Origin: Atrichornis clamosus
Lineage: Eukaryota; Chordata; Aves; Passeriformes; Menuridae
Direction: 5' to 3'
Assembly (NCBI GenBank): GCA_013400975.1
Contig: WBMZ01014168.1
Span: 1 to 64,000, forward strand
DNA: 64,000 nt
The notes under the pieces were generated by a model. The model saw only the letters and a list, made by a program, of their open reading frames with translations. It was not told the DNA's origin and searched no databases. Below, piece by piece: positions 25,085 to 37,541 of the stretch; the first letter of the stretch is position 1, and each line of letters opens with the position of its first letter. The position numbers and the translations under genes are program-made.

Positions 25085-26400
25085 ATGCCCCGTGTTTGCT
25101 CCTCACGGCTTTGTTTTCCCTTTGTTTGTGCTGCCAGGGCCGTGCGGTGCCTGACAACGTCCTGACTGTTCCCGTGTGAGAAATGAGGGAATTGTTTCCC
25201 AACTGTCTGAAGAAATTACTTTTGATCTGATACTGTCTTATCAGTCCCTCTCTCTCTCAGCTGGCTTGTGCTCTGAATTCAGCTCAGAAGTGGCAGGAAG
25301 TTTCTTACAGATCTCCCTGTGTTCTGGAGGATCAGCAGTCCCTGGTTTGTGGCTCTCACTCTGTTTCGGTGGTGCCCAAATTGTCCCCCTGTTCCATTTG
25401 GAATACAAATCACAGATACCCCGGAAGGTTTCCAAGGAAGAGGCAGTCCAGACTTTACCAGTGTTTGCAGATGGGACATGTGCTTTGGAAAAGTCTTCCT
25501 GGAGTTCTCTGTGTCCCTTGGCTCCAGCTCCCGTGTCAGCTCCGTGACACAGCACTGTGATCAGTCCAGCATTATCCCGAGCCTCCTGCATCCTGTGAAC
25601 CTTGCCTGTGGCTCCTTTGTTGTGTACTGCAGAATTTACAGTGCTGGGACTAAATAGCTTTGGGGTTTTATTATTTTTCACATCCCTAGAGGACAGCTGC
25701 CCAAGGAAAAGCCTCACTTTAAAATAAATACAAATTGAGTAATAAAAAACCAGGACGCACAGATTATCTGCTTCATTCCCTGTCCCAGTGGCGAATTAAT
25801 ATCGGCAATACCTAAACATTTATTGAAAACTCTTGACTTTGTGTAAGGAAGATTAAGCACTGAGTAGCTCAGCTGTGTAATCTCTAAATTACAGCTTCCA
25901 GAGGGCTCCCTTTTTATGGTAAAAGCAAATATCCCCAAGCTCCCAACATGCTGACTTGGAAACACACTGGGTTTTCAGGAGACCAGAGCTGGGCATTGGG
26001 ATTGCTGTGTGTTGGCAGTGCCACAGGACGTGGGGACAGAGGTGTTCTTGGGGCAGGAGCGGGGGTCTCTGTGGAAAGCGGTTGGATTTGGGCTGCAGGC
26101 ATCTTAACGTGATCTGCTTGAGCTCTGCCACGTGTGCTGGGAAGATACTTGGATTTATGACATCTTTGGTTTCTTTGCAGGCTTTCCATGAAACAAATGT
26201 GTGTTTGCAGGGCTGACGTTTCCCTGGCCGGGGCTGCAGACAGCTCGTTTGCGTGCGGCGCTAATTACGGACATCAGCTCCAGTTAAACATTTGGGTCGC
26301 TGCTCTCCCGGGCTGGAGCTGCTCGCTGTTCCCACCTCCTGCCGTGGTGTCGCAGGGCTGGGTGACGCCTGAGGGTCCATCCTTGTGTTTGCTGCCAGCT
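25085..26400. other. Intron 1 unique block
   Basis: No gene or repeat recognised. AT-richer around 25660-25900, GC-richer toward 26400. Confidence 0.35.
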
Positions 26401-26419
26401 GAAGTCACCTCTTGGCAGT

Positions 26420-26956
26420 GAGGGAGGGACCACGGCCGGGGCCAGCTCCGGCCAGTGCCAGCGCCTGGTCACTCGCGTGGCTCCGAAGGTGAGAGGGACC
26501 TCTCATAACAGTGGCCATCCCTGTATCCATCTCCTGTCCCACTGGGGCACCTTCCTGACCTCCCCAAGCACAGGAGGCCCCTGGGGACACCCCAGTGCCC
26601 CCCTCGCCTTTGGCTCTGCTGTTTGGGTGTTGGGAAGGAGGAGATGAAGTCAGCTCGGTCCGGGAATAACTCGTAAGAGCAGCCGAGCTGCGGGTCCCGG
26701 ATCCTAGGAGCCCCCTCCCAGCCCCCTGGCCGGGGGACAGGGATGGAGCACAGGGTGGCATCGCCCCGGCCGGCCCTGCCAGAGCCTGACGTCGCTCCGT
26801 GAGGTAACACGTCCCCTCTGAGCGGGCGGCTGCAGCCCTGCTCCCGCTCCATAACCATATTTGGGAATGTCTGCGGAAAGCTGCCGGCGGCAGGGATCCG
26901 AGGAGCTGCTCCTGGAGCCACAGCTGCACTGCAGACAGCTCCCACCTGGAGGGAGG
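26420..26956. promoter_or_regulatory. CpG-rich patch with CArG and CRE-like motifs, candidate intronic element
   Basis: This patch has many more CpGs than the surrounding intron. It holds a perfect CArG box, CCATATTTGG at 26855-26864 (SRF consensus CC(A/T)6GG), and TGACGTCG at 26787-26794, one base off a full cAMP response element. CGGCGG-type runs lie nearby. The minisatellite begins right after it. It could be an enhancer or alternative promoter of PKD1, but nothing in the sequence proves activity. Confidence 0.35.
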
Positions 26957-27612
26957 GGTTGTCCTGGCCGTGGTTGGGATGCCCTGGCCGGAGTGGGGAT
27001 GTGCTGACCATGGCACGTGGGGATGTCCTGGCGTTCGCCGGGATGTCCTGGCATTGATTGGGATGCCCTGGCCATGGTTGGGATGTCCTGACCGTGGCTC
27101 ATTGGGATGTCCTGGCCTTGACTGGGATGTCCTGGCTTTGATTGGGATGCCCTGGCCATGGTTGGGATGTCCTGTCCATGGTTGGGATGCCCTGGCCATG
27201 GTTGGGATGNNNNNNNNNNNNNNNNNNNNNNNNNNNNNNNNNNNNNNNNNNNNNNNNNNNNNNNNNNNNNNNNNNNNNNNNNNNNNNNNNNNNNNNNNNN
27301 NNNNNNNNNNNNNNNNNNNNNNNNNNNNNNNNNNNNNNNNNNNNNNNGCTGTCGGTGGATGGCCTGTCCTTGGTTGGGATGCCCTGGCCTTGGTTGGGAT
27401 GCCCTGGCCTTGATTGGGATGCCCTGGCCATGGTTGGGATGCCCTGGCCATGGTTGGGATGCCCTGGCCTTGATTGGGATGCCCTGGCCATGGTTGGGAT
27501 GCCCTGGCCATGGTTGGGATGCCCTGGCTGTGGCAGGGATGCCGTCGTTGTAACTGAGATGCTCTGACCACGGTGGGGGTGCCCTGGCCATGGCAGGGAT
27601 GCCCTGGCCGTG
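26957..27612 (+). repeat. 20-bp minisatellite, interrupted by an assembly gap
   Basis: The dominant unit is GGTTGGGATGCCCTGGCCAT, with variants such as ccttgattgggatgccctgg and gatgtcctgg. Units are irregular at the left (26957-27060) and nearly uniform on both sides of the gap. The unit has no stop codon in any minus-strand frame and its length is not a multiple of three, which explains the long repetitive open frames there. These are not genes. Confidence 0.95.
27210..27347. other. Assembly gap (138 N)
   Basis: A run of 138 N lies inside the minisatellite. The array was probably not resolved by the assembly, so its true length is unknown. Confidence 0.99.
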
Positions 27613-29030
27613 CATCCTGCAGGTGCTTCAGCCTCACCTCCTCTGTGCCATCCTCAGGGATGAGGCACAGGAGCAGAGGGAATGTAGAAGGGATTGTGTT
27701 ACCTGAGCTCTCAGCTGAGTCTTCCTCCTGCTTCTCAGAGCACAGGCTCTCACAGCCCCTTTTCCTGAGCTGTGAAGAGCCAGTGGCCCCAAACTCAGAT
27801 TTACTCCCACAGATTGAAGGGTCTTGTTGTGCTGGTGCTCAGGGAGAGGCTTGAGCAGGACGAGGCAGGGCAGTGAGGTGAGGGAGGACTGTGGCTTCAT
27901 CCCCCTGCTCAGGGAGCCCACAATGATGGAGTCACCTGCTCGTGGTCCTGCAGGAGCTGGGAGAGACATCTGGGTCTGCTCCTGGCACTGCTGCCCTGCA
28001 AGGGCATTCTGAGAGTGCTCTGCTCTCTTCAGGAGAGCACAGAGTGTACAGAACATTGCAAAGATGCTCATCTTGCCTTGCATTTTCATATCAACAGTTA
28101 GGATTTTGCTGTTGGAAGAAAAACATTCCATTTTTAGACGAATTTTTGTGAAAAAGTCTTTCGGGGCAAATTCCTCCAAGAGAGCCAAGACTCCCAAGTT
28201 TGGGAGCGTTTGAATGGCCGGCGTTTGAAGCTCATAAATTCAAAGTGAACAGATAAATTGTCATCGTGCTGTGACAGCCTTGGGGAGCTGAGGGTGCTCT
28301 CAGCTGCCTGCCACAGTGACCGGCCCCTCTTGGTGTTGGGCTGCAGCTCTTGGGGGTGATGTGTGGTGGAGCTGGAATCGTTTTGCTTTGGAAAATCCCT
28401 GCTTCAGCCTGATTGAAACCAGTAGCTGGTGGTGAAGGTCTCCATGTGCTGTTGCCCTCCTGTCTGTGTTGAAAGGCAGAGAACTTACGGTGCAGGAGAG
28501 CTGTGAGGCTGTCCCTGCACTTAGTGCAGGACCATGGCATTGCTCCCCGTGCCCAGCACACAGGAAAATCCCTGTTTTTTCAGATTTCCATAGCCGCTGT
28601 GGAAATCGTCTCCATCCTCACCTCTGCACACAAGCGCTGCTGCTTCTGCTGTGCTTCCTTGGAGAGGTGCAAGCCAAAAGATGAAGGGAAAAAGGAATCA
28701 GATCAGCAGAACCCTATAACTTTTCCTGGCTCAGGCAGGCAAAAGCACACAGAGCTTTTCCTGCTCTTTTCTGGAAAGTCTGTTCTGTGTGTCAGGCAGG
28801 ATCAGCTCCGCACTGCCTTTTGTTCCTGGAGACAGGGAATTGTTTGCCATGGCAACGTGGGAGGCAGTGTCTGGGCTGTGCAGGGGATGTCTCGGGCAGT
28901 CTGTGGCTCTGGCAGGTGACAGGAGGCTCTGGAAGCTCTCGGCTGCGTGGTGTCCCACCAGCCATCTCACGTGTCCCTCTGTCCCTCGTCCTCGCTGCCT
29001 GCAGGGTGTGGAACGGTGCAGCCTGGCTTT
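27613..29030. other. Intron 1 unique block
   Basis: No gene or repeat recognised. Confidence 0.35.
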
Positions 29031-29187
29031 TCACAGAATCCTGGAATGGGTTGGGTTGGCAGAGACCTTAAAGCCCGCCCAGTCCCACCCCCTGCCGTGG
29101 GCAGGGACACCTTCCACTACCCCAGGTTGCTCCAAGCCCCGTCCAACCTGGCCTTGGACACTCCCAGGGATGGGGCAGCCACAACCC
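29031..29187 (-). mobile_element. CR1 3' end fragment, antisense
   Basis: tcacagaatcctggaatggg opens the element, followed by gccgtgggcagggacacctt, ttgctccaagccccgtccaa and agggatggggcagccacaac. Confidence 0.9.
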
Positions 29188-32100
29188 GTGTGGTGGGGTG
29201 AGGAATGGGAGCACTGCTGGGAGCACTGCTGGGCTTTGCTGGGAGCTGTCTTTCCCTGGCACCTCTGGAGCTTCACTGCCCCACAGAGACCTCGGCTTTG
29301 ATCATGGCTTACAGGCCTGGAGCTTCTTTCCTACGGCCCTGGGGGCTCCTCTCTGTACAGGCACTTCTCCGTCTTGGGATGCTTTTCCCATTACTGTTCT
29401 GGCAGGGCTCCATGCACCAAAAGGGCTGGGGAAGCGCTGCCCTCCCTCCCCTTCCCTCCCTTTTTGTGGAATTGGGGCAGAGCAGGCCCACAAATGACAT
29501 AATGAGAGCATGACATCAGGCTTGGCAGCGGGGCCGGCCGTACTCCGCTGAACATTATGTGTTCTGTGGAATTCAGGAGCAAACTGCAGTGCCCCCAAAA
29601 CCAGCCTGGCCACCACAGCCCTGCAGGAACAACCCCTGGGCTGGCACTGTGGGGCCTTCTGAGCATCACAGAGGGATGGAGTGGGCGGCACTGCTCCCTC
29701 CTGCTCCCTCCTGCTCCCTTCCATCGGCACCGAGCCCTCCCGTTCCCTCCTCGCTTCCATCCGTGCTGCTGTGAGGCAGCAGCAGAGCAAGGAGCCAGTT
29801 CTTGATGCTTTTCCCCCCAGAATTCCCAGAGCCCGTCAGCAGCAGGTCAGGCTGGTGGTGTCTGATGGCTCCACCTCTCCATGAGGTGGGCTCTGGGTAT
29901 CCACAGCTCCGGAGAGGCTCCGGGATGCACCCAGCGTCACACAGCTGGAGCTGGTAGCAGGGCTGGGATGGAGCTGAAGGCTCCCAAGGCTCAGGTTGAC
30001 GCCCTCGTTACTGAGTGTTCCCTTCTGCAAAGCTTCACCTTCCTCAGAAATCCAAGTCCTTTTCCAGAAGGTGTTGAAGATCTCCCTTTGCTGGGCTGGT
30101 GGGTGAAACTGGTGGGGTGGCTGTGTGGGCAGCTCTGTGTATCACAGTGCGTGTCCTGTGCCGCAGTTGTTGGTGAGATTTGGTGCCCCGTGTGCCGTGG
30201 AGCGTGCAGAAGCCTCCCAGCCTCTGGCATTGCATGGCCCCATTTCACAGGTGTGGAAACTGAGGCAGGGCTGAGCAGCAGTGACTGGTGGCTGCCCTTT
30301 TGCAGGCAGCACTGCGCGTTCTCAGAGCCCCCCGAGCCACAGGAAACTGCATTTTTCTTTCTCCTCAGGAGGAGGGCGTCAGGCTGCGTGTGCAGAGCGT
30401 GTCAATGGAGAGCCTTGTTTGCTGCTGGCTTCGGCTCTGCTCTGAACCTGCTCTGAATTTCCTCCGGCCTGGCAGTGGGCTGGGAAAACACAGTCGTGGC
30501 AGTTTGTGGTACCGCCAGGCTGAGCTCTGTCCCACAGCCTTTGCCTTGGCTTTTATTGCTCACTGTTTCCTGGTTTGATTTCTTTTTTTCTGCAGCCCAG
30601 CTCGGTTCACAGCCACCTTTCCCATGCCAGGAAGGCATAACATGACTTTCCATACACGGTGGGGAGGGAGCAGTGGGAGAGGGCAGGCAGGCAGCTCCCT
30701 GGCTCTGGCTGGAGGTGGCAGGCACTGGATCTGCCACCATTCCTCACTTCTCCCAGCTGTCCTGTCAGCTGCAGCTCTGCTTCCCTTGCAGGCTCGGCAC
30801 CCAGGAGGTCGGGGAGGGTGAAAACTGGGAGGTTTTATACTAGTTCCTCATGGGATCATGAAGGCAAGGAAGTACAAAGGGAGTTAGCTCTGGTGGGTGG
30901 CGGCTGGTGCCTGCTCTGGCTGGAGTTCAGCGGCATCTATGGATGTTGGGTGGGAGACGAGGTGGGAGCCAAGGATTTGGGATCCTTGAAAGGCGTCTGA
31001 GGTGTAGGTAAGTGACCAAGTGTCAGGGTACCAACAGAGCTTGGGGAAATCATGGCCTCCAAGGGTTTGGAGCCTCTGCAGCCTCTGGAGCTGAGCCCCA
31101 GCTCTCCCCCTGGCATCCCAGAGTGAAACATTTCTGCAGCAGGGCTGGGGGTCAGTGTTGGCCTTGGGAGACAGCAGTGGGTGCAGGATAGGTGGGTGAG
31201 CTCAGCTGATAACACCTGATATCAGCTGGGCTGTGGAGCGTGCAGGATGACAGCCAAGGTCCTTTAGCAGCAGATAAAGGCCCAGGAGCCTGTCCAGCTG
31301 TGAGACACGGCAGTGTTGGTACCCCAGACAGGTGTCCCAGTGTCCCACCACCCTCCCACCCCTGCCCTTGCCCAACGCTCCCCTCCAGCCAAGGAGCACC
31401 TTGGAAGAGGCTCTTAGAAGTGGCAGATCCCTGTTTTTGTAGCAGCTGAATGGTTTGTTTTGGAGGTTTTGCTTGTCTGGGCGAGGAGCAAGAAGAGCTG
31501 AAACTCCATTTCCTTCGTCCTGGACTTGAGGTGCTGCCTAGAAACTAAATGGGCCACGTCCAGGTATTTCAGAGGAGAAGGGAAATATTTGTACTGGTCT
31601 CCCTGTGAGGTGACTGTTTGGTGGTTTGGTCCTTCCCAGACGGGTCCAGCAGGGCAGGAAGGTGCAAGGGCAGAGGTTCAAGGCACAGAAAATGCCTGAG
31701 GAGAAGCAGAGCCGGAGCCTCCATGGGGAAGGGTCTGTTCTGGCTGGCAGCAGCCTGGATCCCAGTCCGAGCTGTCTCTGTGCTTATGTTCCAGGTGGGA
31801 GCTGGGAGCAGATTTGGGGGTGACTTTGCTGTGCCCTGTGCAGAGTGTGACTGCGAGGGGGCTGTGTCACTTCAGCCAGGGATGCTCTGTGCCCCCCCGC
31901 TGTTGTCCCAGCTGCCCCGAGACAAAGCTCGCTGGCGTGATCGGGTATTGTTGTTAATATCCTTTCTTAAGCGTATTTATTGAGCTTTTATTTTGCACAT
32001 TTCTTGGACTTCTGTGTTGGTGTTGTTGGTGAACTCTTCTGAATCCACTCTCAGCTTGGCAAAGAACTCCCAGACAGCAAAATCAGGGAAAATAAACCTT

Positions 32101-33232
32101 TTAGAGAGACATCCATCCCCGTTACTTATCCCCGGTTTCCTGGAATCGCATGTAATTTTCCTGCCAGTTTGGCAGAATTATTTTCATTTGGATAAATGAA
32201 GTTTAAATGTCAGATCAAACCAAGAATTATTTGATTAAGGGGTAAAAATAAGAAGTGAGACAGCCAGGAGAGATGAGAGGAGGTGCTTGTAGGAAAAAAG
32301 GTGAGAAAGGAGGTGGCAGGAGAATGGCTCTGGTGACAAAGTGTGTCCAGCCCTGTCTGCTCCCAGGAGCTCTGCCAGAAATCCATGAAGGATAAGAACC
32401 ATCACATGGGCTTGGAATAAGTGTTTTGATGCTGCTAGAAGAAAGTTTAGGCCAAAGGAGATGTGTCTGAAAATAAAAAGTGAAGTTTATTGGGAACAAA
32501 TGGAGGCTGATGAGCAAAACTTTCACTTCTTCTCTGAGTGACATTTAAAATTTGGAACGAGGATGGTGGGTGAGGAGAGAGCTGGGCTGGACAGGGACAA
32601 TTTGGTTTTGATGAGCTGAAGGCTGTTGGTGTTACTGGGAGCAACTGGAGATTTTTTTAAGCAGTGTTTCTTTTAGGAGGACACTGTGCCCTGATTTAAA
32701 ATGGAAAATATTCTTTGTTGCTTCTTCTTCCATTTTAAGCTTTTCCAAAGAGAGACAAAAAGATGTTTCAAGATGTAGAGTTGACGCATCAATTGTGTAA
32801 TTACTGATCAGGGCTTTGGCACCAGAAACACACTTGGAAGTTCATCATAAATTTTTCTGAGTTAATTACTCCTTCAGTCAAAATTACTTCTTAATGAGTT
32901 CTTTGAACGTAGATCAGACTTGACTGTTTTTTAAAAGGATGCATCACATGTAGTACCGTGTGTGTCATGGTGTAACTGCCCCAGGTGTGCTGCAGAGTGG
33001 GGGCACATCCTGAGAGCCCTGATCTCTATCTACAGGTTATATGGGGAGCAAATGCTTTGTGGTTCTGGGAAAGGTGTTTTGTTTGGCTGGGGGAAATGCT
33101 CCGCTTCAACACAGCAAACTTCCAGTTAGAGCTCTGGCTGGAGTTTGGAGAGAGGCTCTTCTAAGGTTGGGTAATGGAGGTGTGACAAAACGAGGCTGGA
33201 TGAAGGCTGAAAATGGTGTTTTCTTTCTCTAG
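29188..33232. other. Intron 1, last block, with the exon 2 acceptor
   Basis: Mostly unique sequence. A small ctccctcctg repeat lies at about 29695-29720. GC-rich open frames at 29300-29900 and 30650-31000 have no signature. From 31900 to 33200 it is AT-rich. The block ends in the acceptor ttttctttctctag at 33219-33232. Confidence 0.4.
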
Positions 33233-33304
33233 GGACCTTTCCAAGAACAGGATCAGTGGTTTAGATGTTGAGCTGTTCAGAAGCCTGACTTCGCTGGCAA
33301 AGCT
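33233..33304 (+). CDS. PKD1: PKD1 exon 2 (leucine-rich repeat 1)
   Basis: 72 bp, phase 2 in and out, encoding residues 28-51. It reads LDLSKNRISGLDVELF and continues to LTSLAKL, a textbook LRR unit of the form LxLxxNxIxxL. Acceptor ttctctag|G, donor CT|gtaagt. The length equals human exon 2. One exon per 24-residue repeat means that skipping it would remove exactly one repeat and keep the frame. Confidence 0.97.
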
Positions 33305-33883
33305 GTAAGTACTTGCTGTGCCCCCCAGTGCTCCCAGTCTCCCCAGTACCCCCCACCACATCTGAGCTGGGCCCTGGCTCATGTTGCAAAGTTTGCCTTG
33401 TTCTTGGTCCAGCTCATCTGAGCCCCATGTGGTCCTGTCCGTGGACTCCTCCTTTCCTCGAGGCCTTTAGCTGCTCAGTCCAGTGATTTGGGAATTATTG
33501 GCATTCAGAGTTGGGCAGGATTTGACCCTCTGTGCTGCTGGATGGAGAGGAGCTCAAGGCCAGAGAATGAGAATCATCACAAGATGTGTATTGGTACAAG
33601 GAAAAGGAGAATCACGGGGTGGGTTGGGTTGGGTTGGAAAGACCTTAAAGCCCATCCAGTCCCACCCCTGCCATGGGCAGGGACAGCTTCCACCATCCCA
33701 GGCTGCTCCAAGCCCCATCCAGCCTGGCCTTGGACACTTCCAGGGATGGGGCAGCCACAGCTCCTCTGGGCAGCCTGTGCCAGGGCCTCCCCACCCTCAC
33801 AGGGAAGTGATGACGAAGCTGCAGTGACCAGGACGTTGTTCCTGATGTGATGAACTTCCCTTATCCTTTTCCCTCTTTTACAG
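33305..33883. other. Intron 2 (579 bp)
   Basis: Phase 2 intron. An antisense CR1 fragment fills about one third of it; the rest is unique. The acceptor tract is ttttccctcttttacag. Confidence 0.9.
33610..33807 (-). mobile_element. CR1 fragment in intron 2, antisense
   Basis: It runs from the tail side (gggttgggttgggttggaaa) through tgccatgggcagggacagct and aggctgctccaagccccatc to gccagggcctccccaccctc. The tail side has four GGGTT-type repeats in a row, slightly expanded relative to other copies. Confidence 0.9.
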
Positions 33884-33955
33884 AGATATAAGCCACAACC
33901 AGATTTCTACATTAGAAGATGGAATATTTGATAATTTATTTAATTTAAGTGAAAT
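33884..33955 (+). CDS. PKD1: PKD1 exon 3 (leucine-rich repeat 2)
   Basis: 72 bp, phase 2 in and out, residues 52-75. It reads DISHNQISTLEDGIFDNLF and then NLSEI, again one LRR. It is AT-rich compared with the other exons. Length equals human exon 3. Donor AT|gtaagt. Confidence 0.97.
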
Positions 33956-35318
33956 GTAAGTTCATCCTCTTTGTTTCCCAGTTCTTTATTTAGACCTTTC
34001 CTTGAAGCATCCCTTCCCTTCCCGGTGGGGTGGGAGGCTGTGCTGGCTTGGGGAGATCTTGGGCATGCCCCCACCCAAGCAGCTGCCTTTTGGGCTATCT
34101 CCAGTTCCCTCCTCAAGCTGTGTCCTGCTCCTGGGTCCTCTTGGTGTCCCTCAAGCCTGACCTCTTCCTAATCTTTGCTTCTGTCTCCTGGATTCCTCCA
34201 ACCTCTGCCGCTGCCTTCTTGTCTTCCCTGCTGCTCTCCCACTCCAGCTCTGCTGAGGTTCTTGTCTCTGGCCATGCTCTGGGTCACACTGTCCTGTTTG
34301 CATGGCCACACCTTGGGACTGGGGGATCCAGTGATTCCTGCAGCATGGTAGGTCCTGACTGAGGTGTCTGAGTCACTTGAAGATGTTGTCCCTAAGCGAT
34401 TCGAGCTTTTAAGTTTTGTTTTTTAATTGAAGTAATTAAAGTCTTATGATGTTATGTGAAGGGAACTGAGGGCAAGCCCCACATTTCTAGGAGAGATCCA
34501 TGCAGTCACAGCACAAACGGCAGTTCTGCCTCTGGATGAGGCAAAGGATTAAACCCATGCAAACCCTCTTGGCAAGCAAGAGGAAAGCTCAGCCCCGCGC
34601 TCTTCCTGAGGACACGACACAAAGGGAATTCTCAGCTTTGCAGTTTGGCTCATAAGCGGCTCTGAAAAGACCCAGAGGCCCCAGGCTGTGTCCCAGGGAG
34701 CCTGGCCCTGCTCAGCCGGGTGGCAAAGTGGTGCTTTCAGCCCCAAAGCTGGGGTTGAGCCCTGCAAAAGCCCAGCCCTGCTGGCTTCAGCTCCACACGC
34801 AGCTCCAGCTCCGTCCTGCTCACAGCTGAGTGCCAAAGGCTGTAATTTGGATCAAGCTTAGCTGCAATTAAAGTTTCCATCTTTTCATTAAACTGCCACA
34901 TGGAAAGATTATCATTGACTTTGCATTTCTTTTTTTTGACAGATCAATTTTATTCTCTTAGCTATTTTTTAATGGAGCTGTAAATAGTCTCCTGGAGCAG
35001 GAGAGGCTGCCCTCACACCCTGGGGCTCTGGGATGGCAGATTATTTTGGATATATGATTGTGTCTGTCATTTGCTTCTAATTGCAACAATTATTTGTAGA
35101 GTTAAAAAAGTACTTGGAGTACTTGCCTAATTCTAGCCTCTAGAAAAATCACGTTAATTATTGCTTGATTCCCTATTCATTAACTCCCCTCCCAGTTATT
35201 CCAAAGCCTTTCAGTGGAGTGGCACAGATGGGAACAGGGAGGGCTCGGCACACGGCTGTAATTAAGGCTTAGCACATGTCACATTAATCCCTAACTTGTT
35301 CTGATCTCCCTCTGACAG
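33956..35318. other. Intron 3 (1363 bp)
   Basis: Unique sequence with no repeat recognised. It contains an AT-rich segment at 34840-35180. The acceptor is ctccctctgacag. Confidence 0.9.
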
Positions 35319-35488
35319 AAACTTAAGTTGGAATCCATTTGTTTGTGACTGCAAACTGTCCTGGTTGCCCCGCTGGGTGGAAGACAGAAAAGTGAGAGTC
35401 CTTGAGGCGTCGGACACGAGATGTGCCCACCCCCCCGAGGTGGCCAACCTGTCCCTCTTCGATGTCCCGTTCCCCAACACCACCTGTG
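35319..35488 (+). CDS. PKD1: PKD1 exon 4 (LRR C-flank)
   Basis: 170 bp, phase 2 to phase 1, residues 76-132. It encodes NLSWNPFVCDCKLSWLPRW, then CAHPPEVANLSLFDVPF and ends TTC. The NPFxCDCxLxWL motif and four cysteines are the LRRCT cap. Length equals human exon 4. Confidence 0.97.
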
Positions 35489-37541
35489 GTAAGGAGGGCC
35501 TGTGGGGTGGAGGAGCCTGAATGGCCGTGAGGGGCCCAGGGGCAGCTGGGATCACGTCGGCCTCTTTAGGCCTCAAGTCACCAGCTCTAATCTAATTAAG
35601 CAAATCTTGGTTGCACAGTCTGTGCCCTGATGCCTTAAGAACCGGTCAGTCACATGAGGGCCGAGATCAGCACTGACCACAGGACACTGACCTGCAGCCT
35701 CAGGCTTTCCTTCTGCAGGGTTTGAACAGCCTGACTTGGAGCACTGAAATCTCACGGGAGCTGATGGCACCTGAGGCTGTGCCGAGTGGAGTCTTTGCAG
35801 GTGACAGGGCTGCACGTCAGGAGTGTTGAATGAACACTGCCCTGCTCTACAGCCACCTGCTCCAGGGGCAGTCTTCTGACTGCTTGGCCAGGAGGAACGC
35901 CAGGCAGTGATTAACTGGGAAGGGGAGAGCCCTAAGAAAACTAATCCTGCCTCGATGCTCAGCTGTCCCTGAGTAAGAGAGAGGCAGGGAGAACAAGCGC
36001 TCCCCATGGCAGGCATCAGGCATCTCCTTTAATCTGGGAGCTGTGTGACAGGAGGATGCAGGGATGAGGGACCTGGAGCTGTGTGACAGGAGGATGCAGG
36101 GATGAGGGACCTAGAGCTGTGTGACAGGAGGATGCAGGGATGAGGCTGAGGGACCTGGAGCTGGTGGGAGCCAGCTGAGCTGCTTGGTGAGGCACAGTGC
36201 TCCCCAGGACCAAAATCCAGGTGGTGGTTGCTCCTCTTCCCCCAGCAAAGCTACCCCAGCTTGCAGCATCTTGCAGGAATCATCAAAGGGAAAAACGCTG
36301 GCACTGTCATTGCTCTTGATAATGAGTTCCCTCTTGAACTACTTTAAGCCAGTGTGGAAACAATAATGTGAGGCTGCCTTCTGGGTAATTCAGTGTAATG
36401 GGAGTAGGCTGGGACAGCCTGCCAGCTCCTGACAGCTCTTAGTGACCGGCAGGGAATGAAGAATGACCAGGCTGGTGGTAGAAAACAGAGCAGTTCCCAT
36501 GCCGTGCTCCTCTCCTGGGACTGTTCTTAGGAGAAGAGGCTCAGCGTTTGCAGGAAGGCCGTGGAGGAAGCTGGACAGTTGGATGGGTTTGATCTGGGAA
36601 GATCAGACGAGGCTGGAGCTGTGGAGATGTTTGGGGAGGTGTTGTAGCAACCAGCAGCAGCAGCGGAGCAAACGTGGCCGGGCCGCGTGGGCAGAGGCCG
36701 AGGGAGGGGCCCTGCCTGGGTGTTTGTGGCAGGGAACGTCCCACCCTGAGCAAGCCAGAGAGGGGGGATGGAACTCAAGGGAATGAGCTGTTCCTCTGGG
36801 ATGGGGCTGTCGTGGCTCTGTGTCCACGCACGTGTGTGCCCCTGCTCCCTGTACCCAGCACGTGTTGTTCCCATGCATCCTTCCCACGTGCGTCCCTGCA
36901 CACGCCTCGGGTGCAGCTCTGCCTGGCAGTGCCCTCCTCTGCAGCACCGCATTTTGCCTGCAAGAAGGGAAGCTCTTGGCTCTCCCCATGGAGGAAGGTG
37001 CCTCAGGGTCTGCCCAGCTCCAGCTGGGCCTGCGGGAGAGTCCATCCATGTCTCCCCCACGTCCCCAGTGTGCCCAAGGGTGTTTGGTTTTGGGCTTGCT
37101 GCTGGAGGTCCCAGACAGCATGTGGTGACACATTCTGCACCAGGCCAAGCCAGGGTGCCACCAAGGGACACCCTTTTGTCATGGTCTCCCTTGGTGGCTG
37201 GTCCTGTGGGCTCCTCTGAGTGTCAGACTCGGCAGCTCCGTGTCCCATGGGAATGTCAGGCTATCCAAAGCCCCGTTTTGTTTACTGAGTGCTGCTGCTT
37301 CATAAATCTGTGTGACTGGCTTGTTATTTCTGTCATCACTAATTAGCATCAAGAGTTTGGAAACTGTTGCTGGGGGATTAAAGACTTCCCAGGCAAGTCT
37401 CAAAAAGGAAATGCTCAGAGTAGGAGCTGCGCAGGAGAATTGCATTCCCAGGACTGTGGGGTGGTGTCTCTTGGAGGGTTTCACCAAACCATGGCTTCCC
37501 AGTGTCTGTTTTGCAAGAGGATCTTCTCTTCTGTCCTGCAG
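35489..37541. other. Intron 4 (2053 bp)
   Basis: Unique sequence apart from a three-copy 38-bp tandem repeat. Several frames of 60-210 codons on both strands at 36460-37350 are GC-driven and show no domain. The acceptor is tcttctgtcctgcag. Confidence 0.85.
36037..36156 (+). repeat. 38-bp tandem repeat, 3 copies
   Basis: Copies start at 36037, 36075 and 36113 with gagctgtgtgacaggaggat followed by gcagggatgagggacct. The third copy has a short extra gctgag-type insertion before gggacct. Confidence 0.95.

Noticed and set aside
26405..27637. 410-codon and other long minus-strand frames with a repeated HPNHGQGIP-like pattern
   Set aside because: They are translations of the 20-bp minisatellite and run through the N gap. 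The unit has no stop in any minus-strand frame, so length means nothing here.
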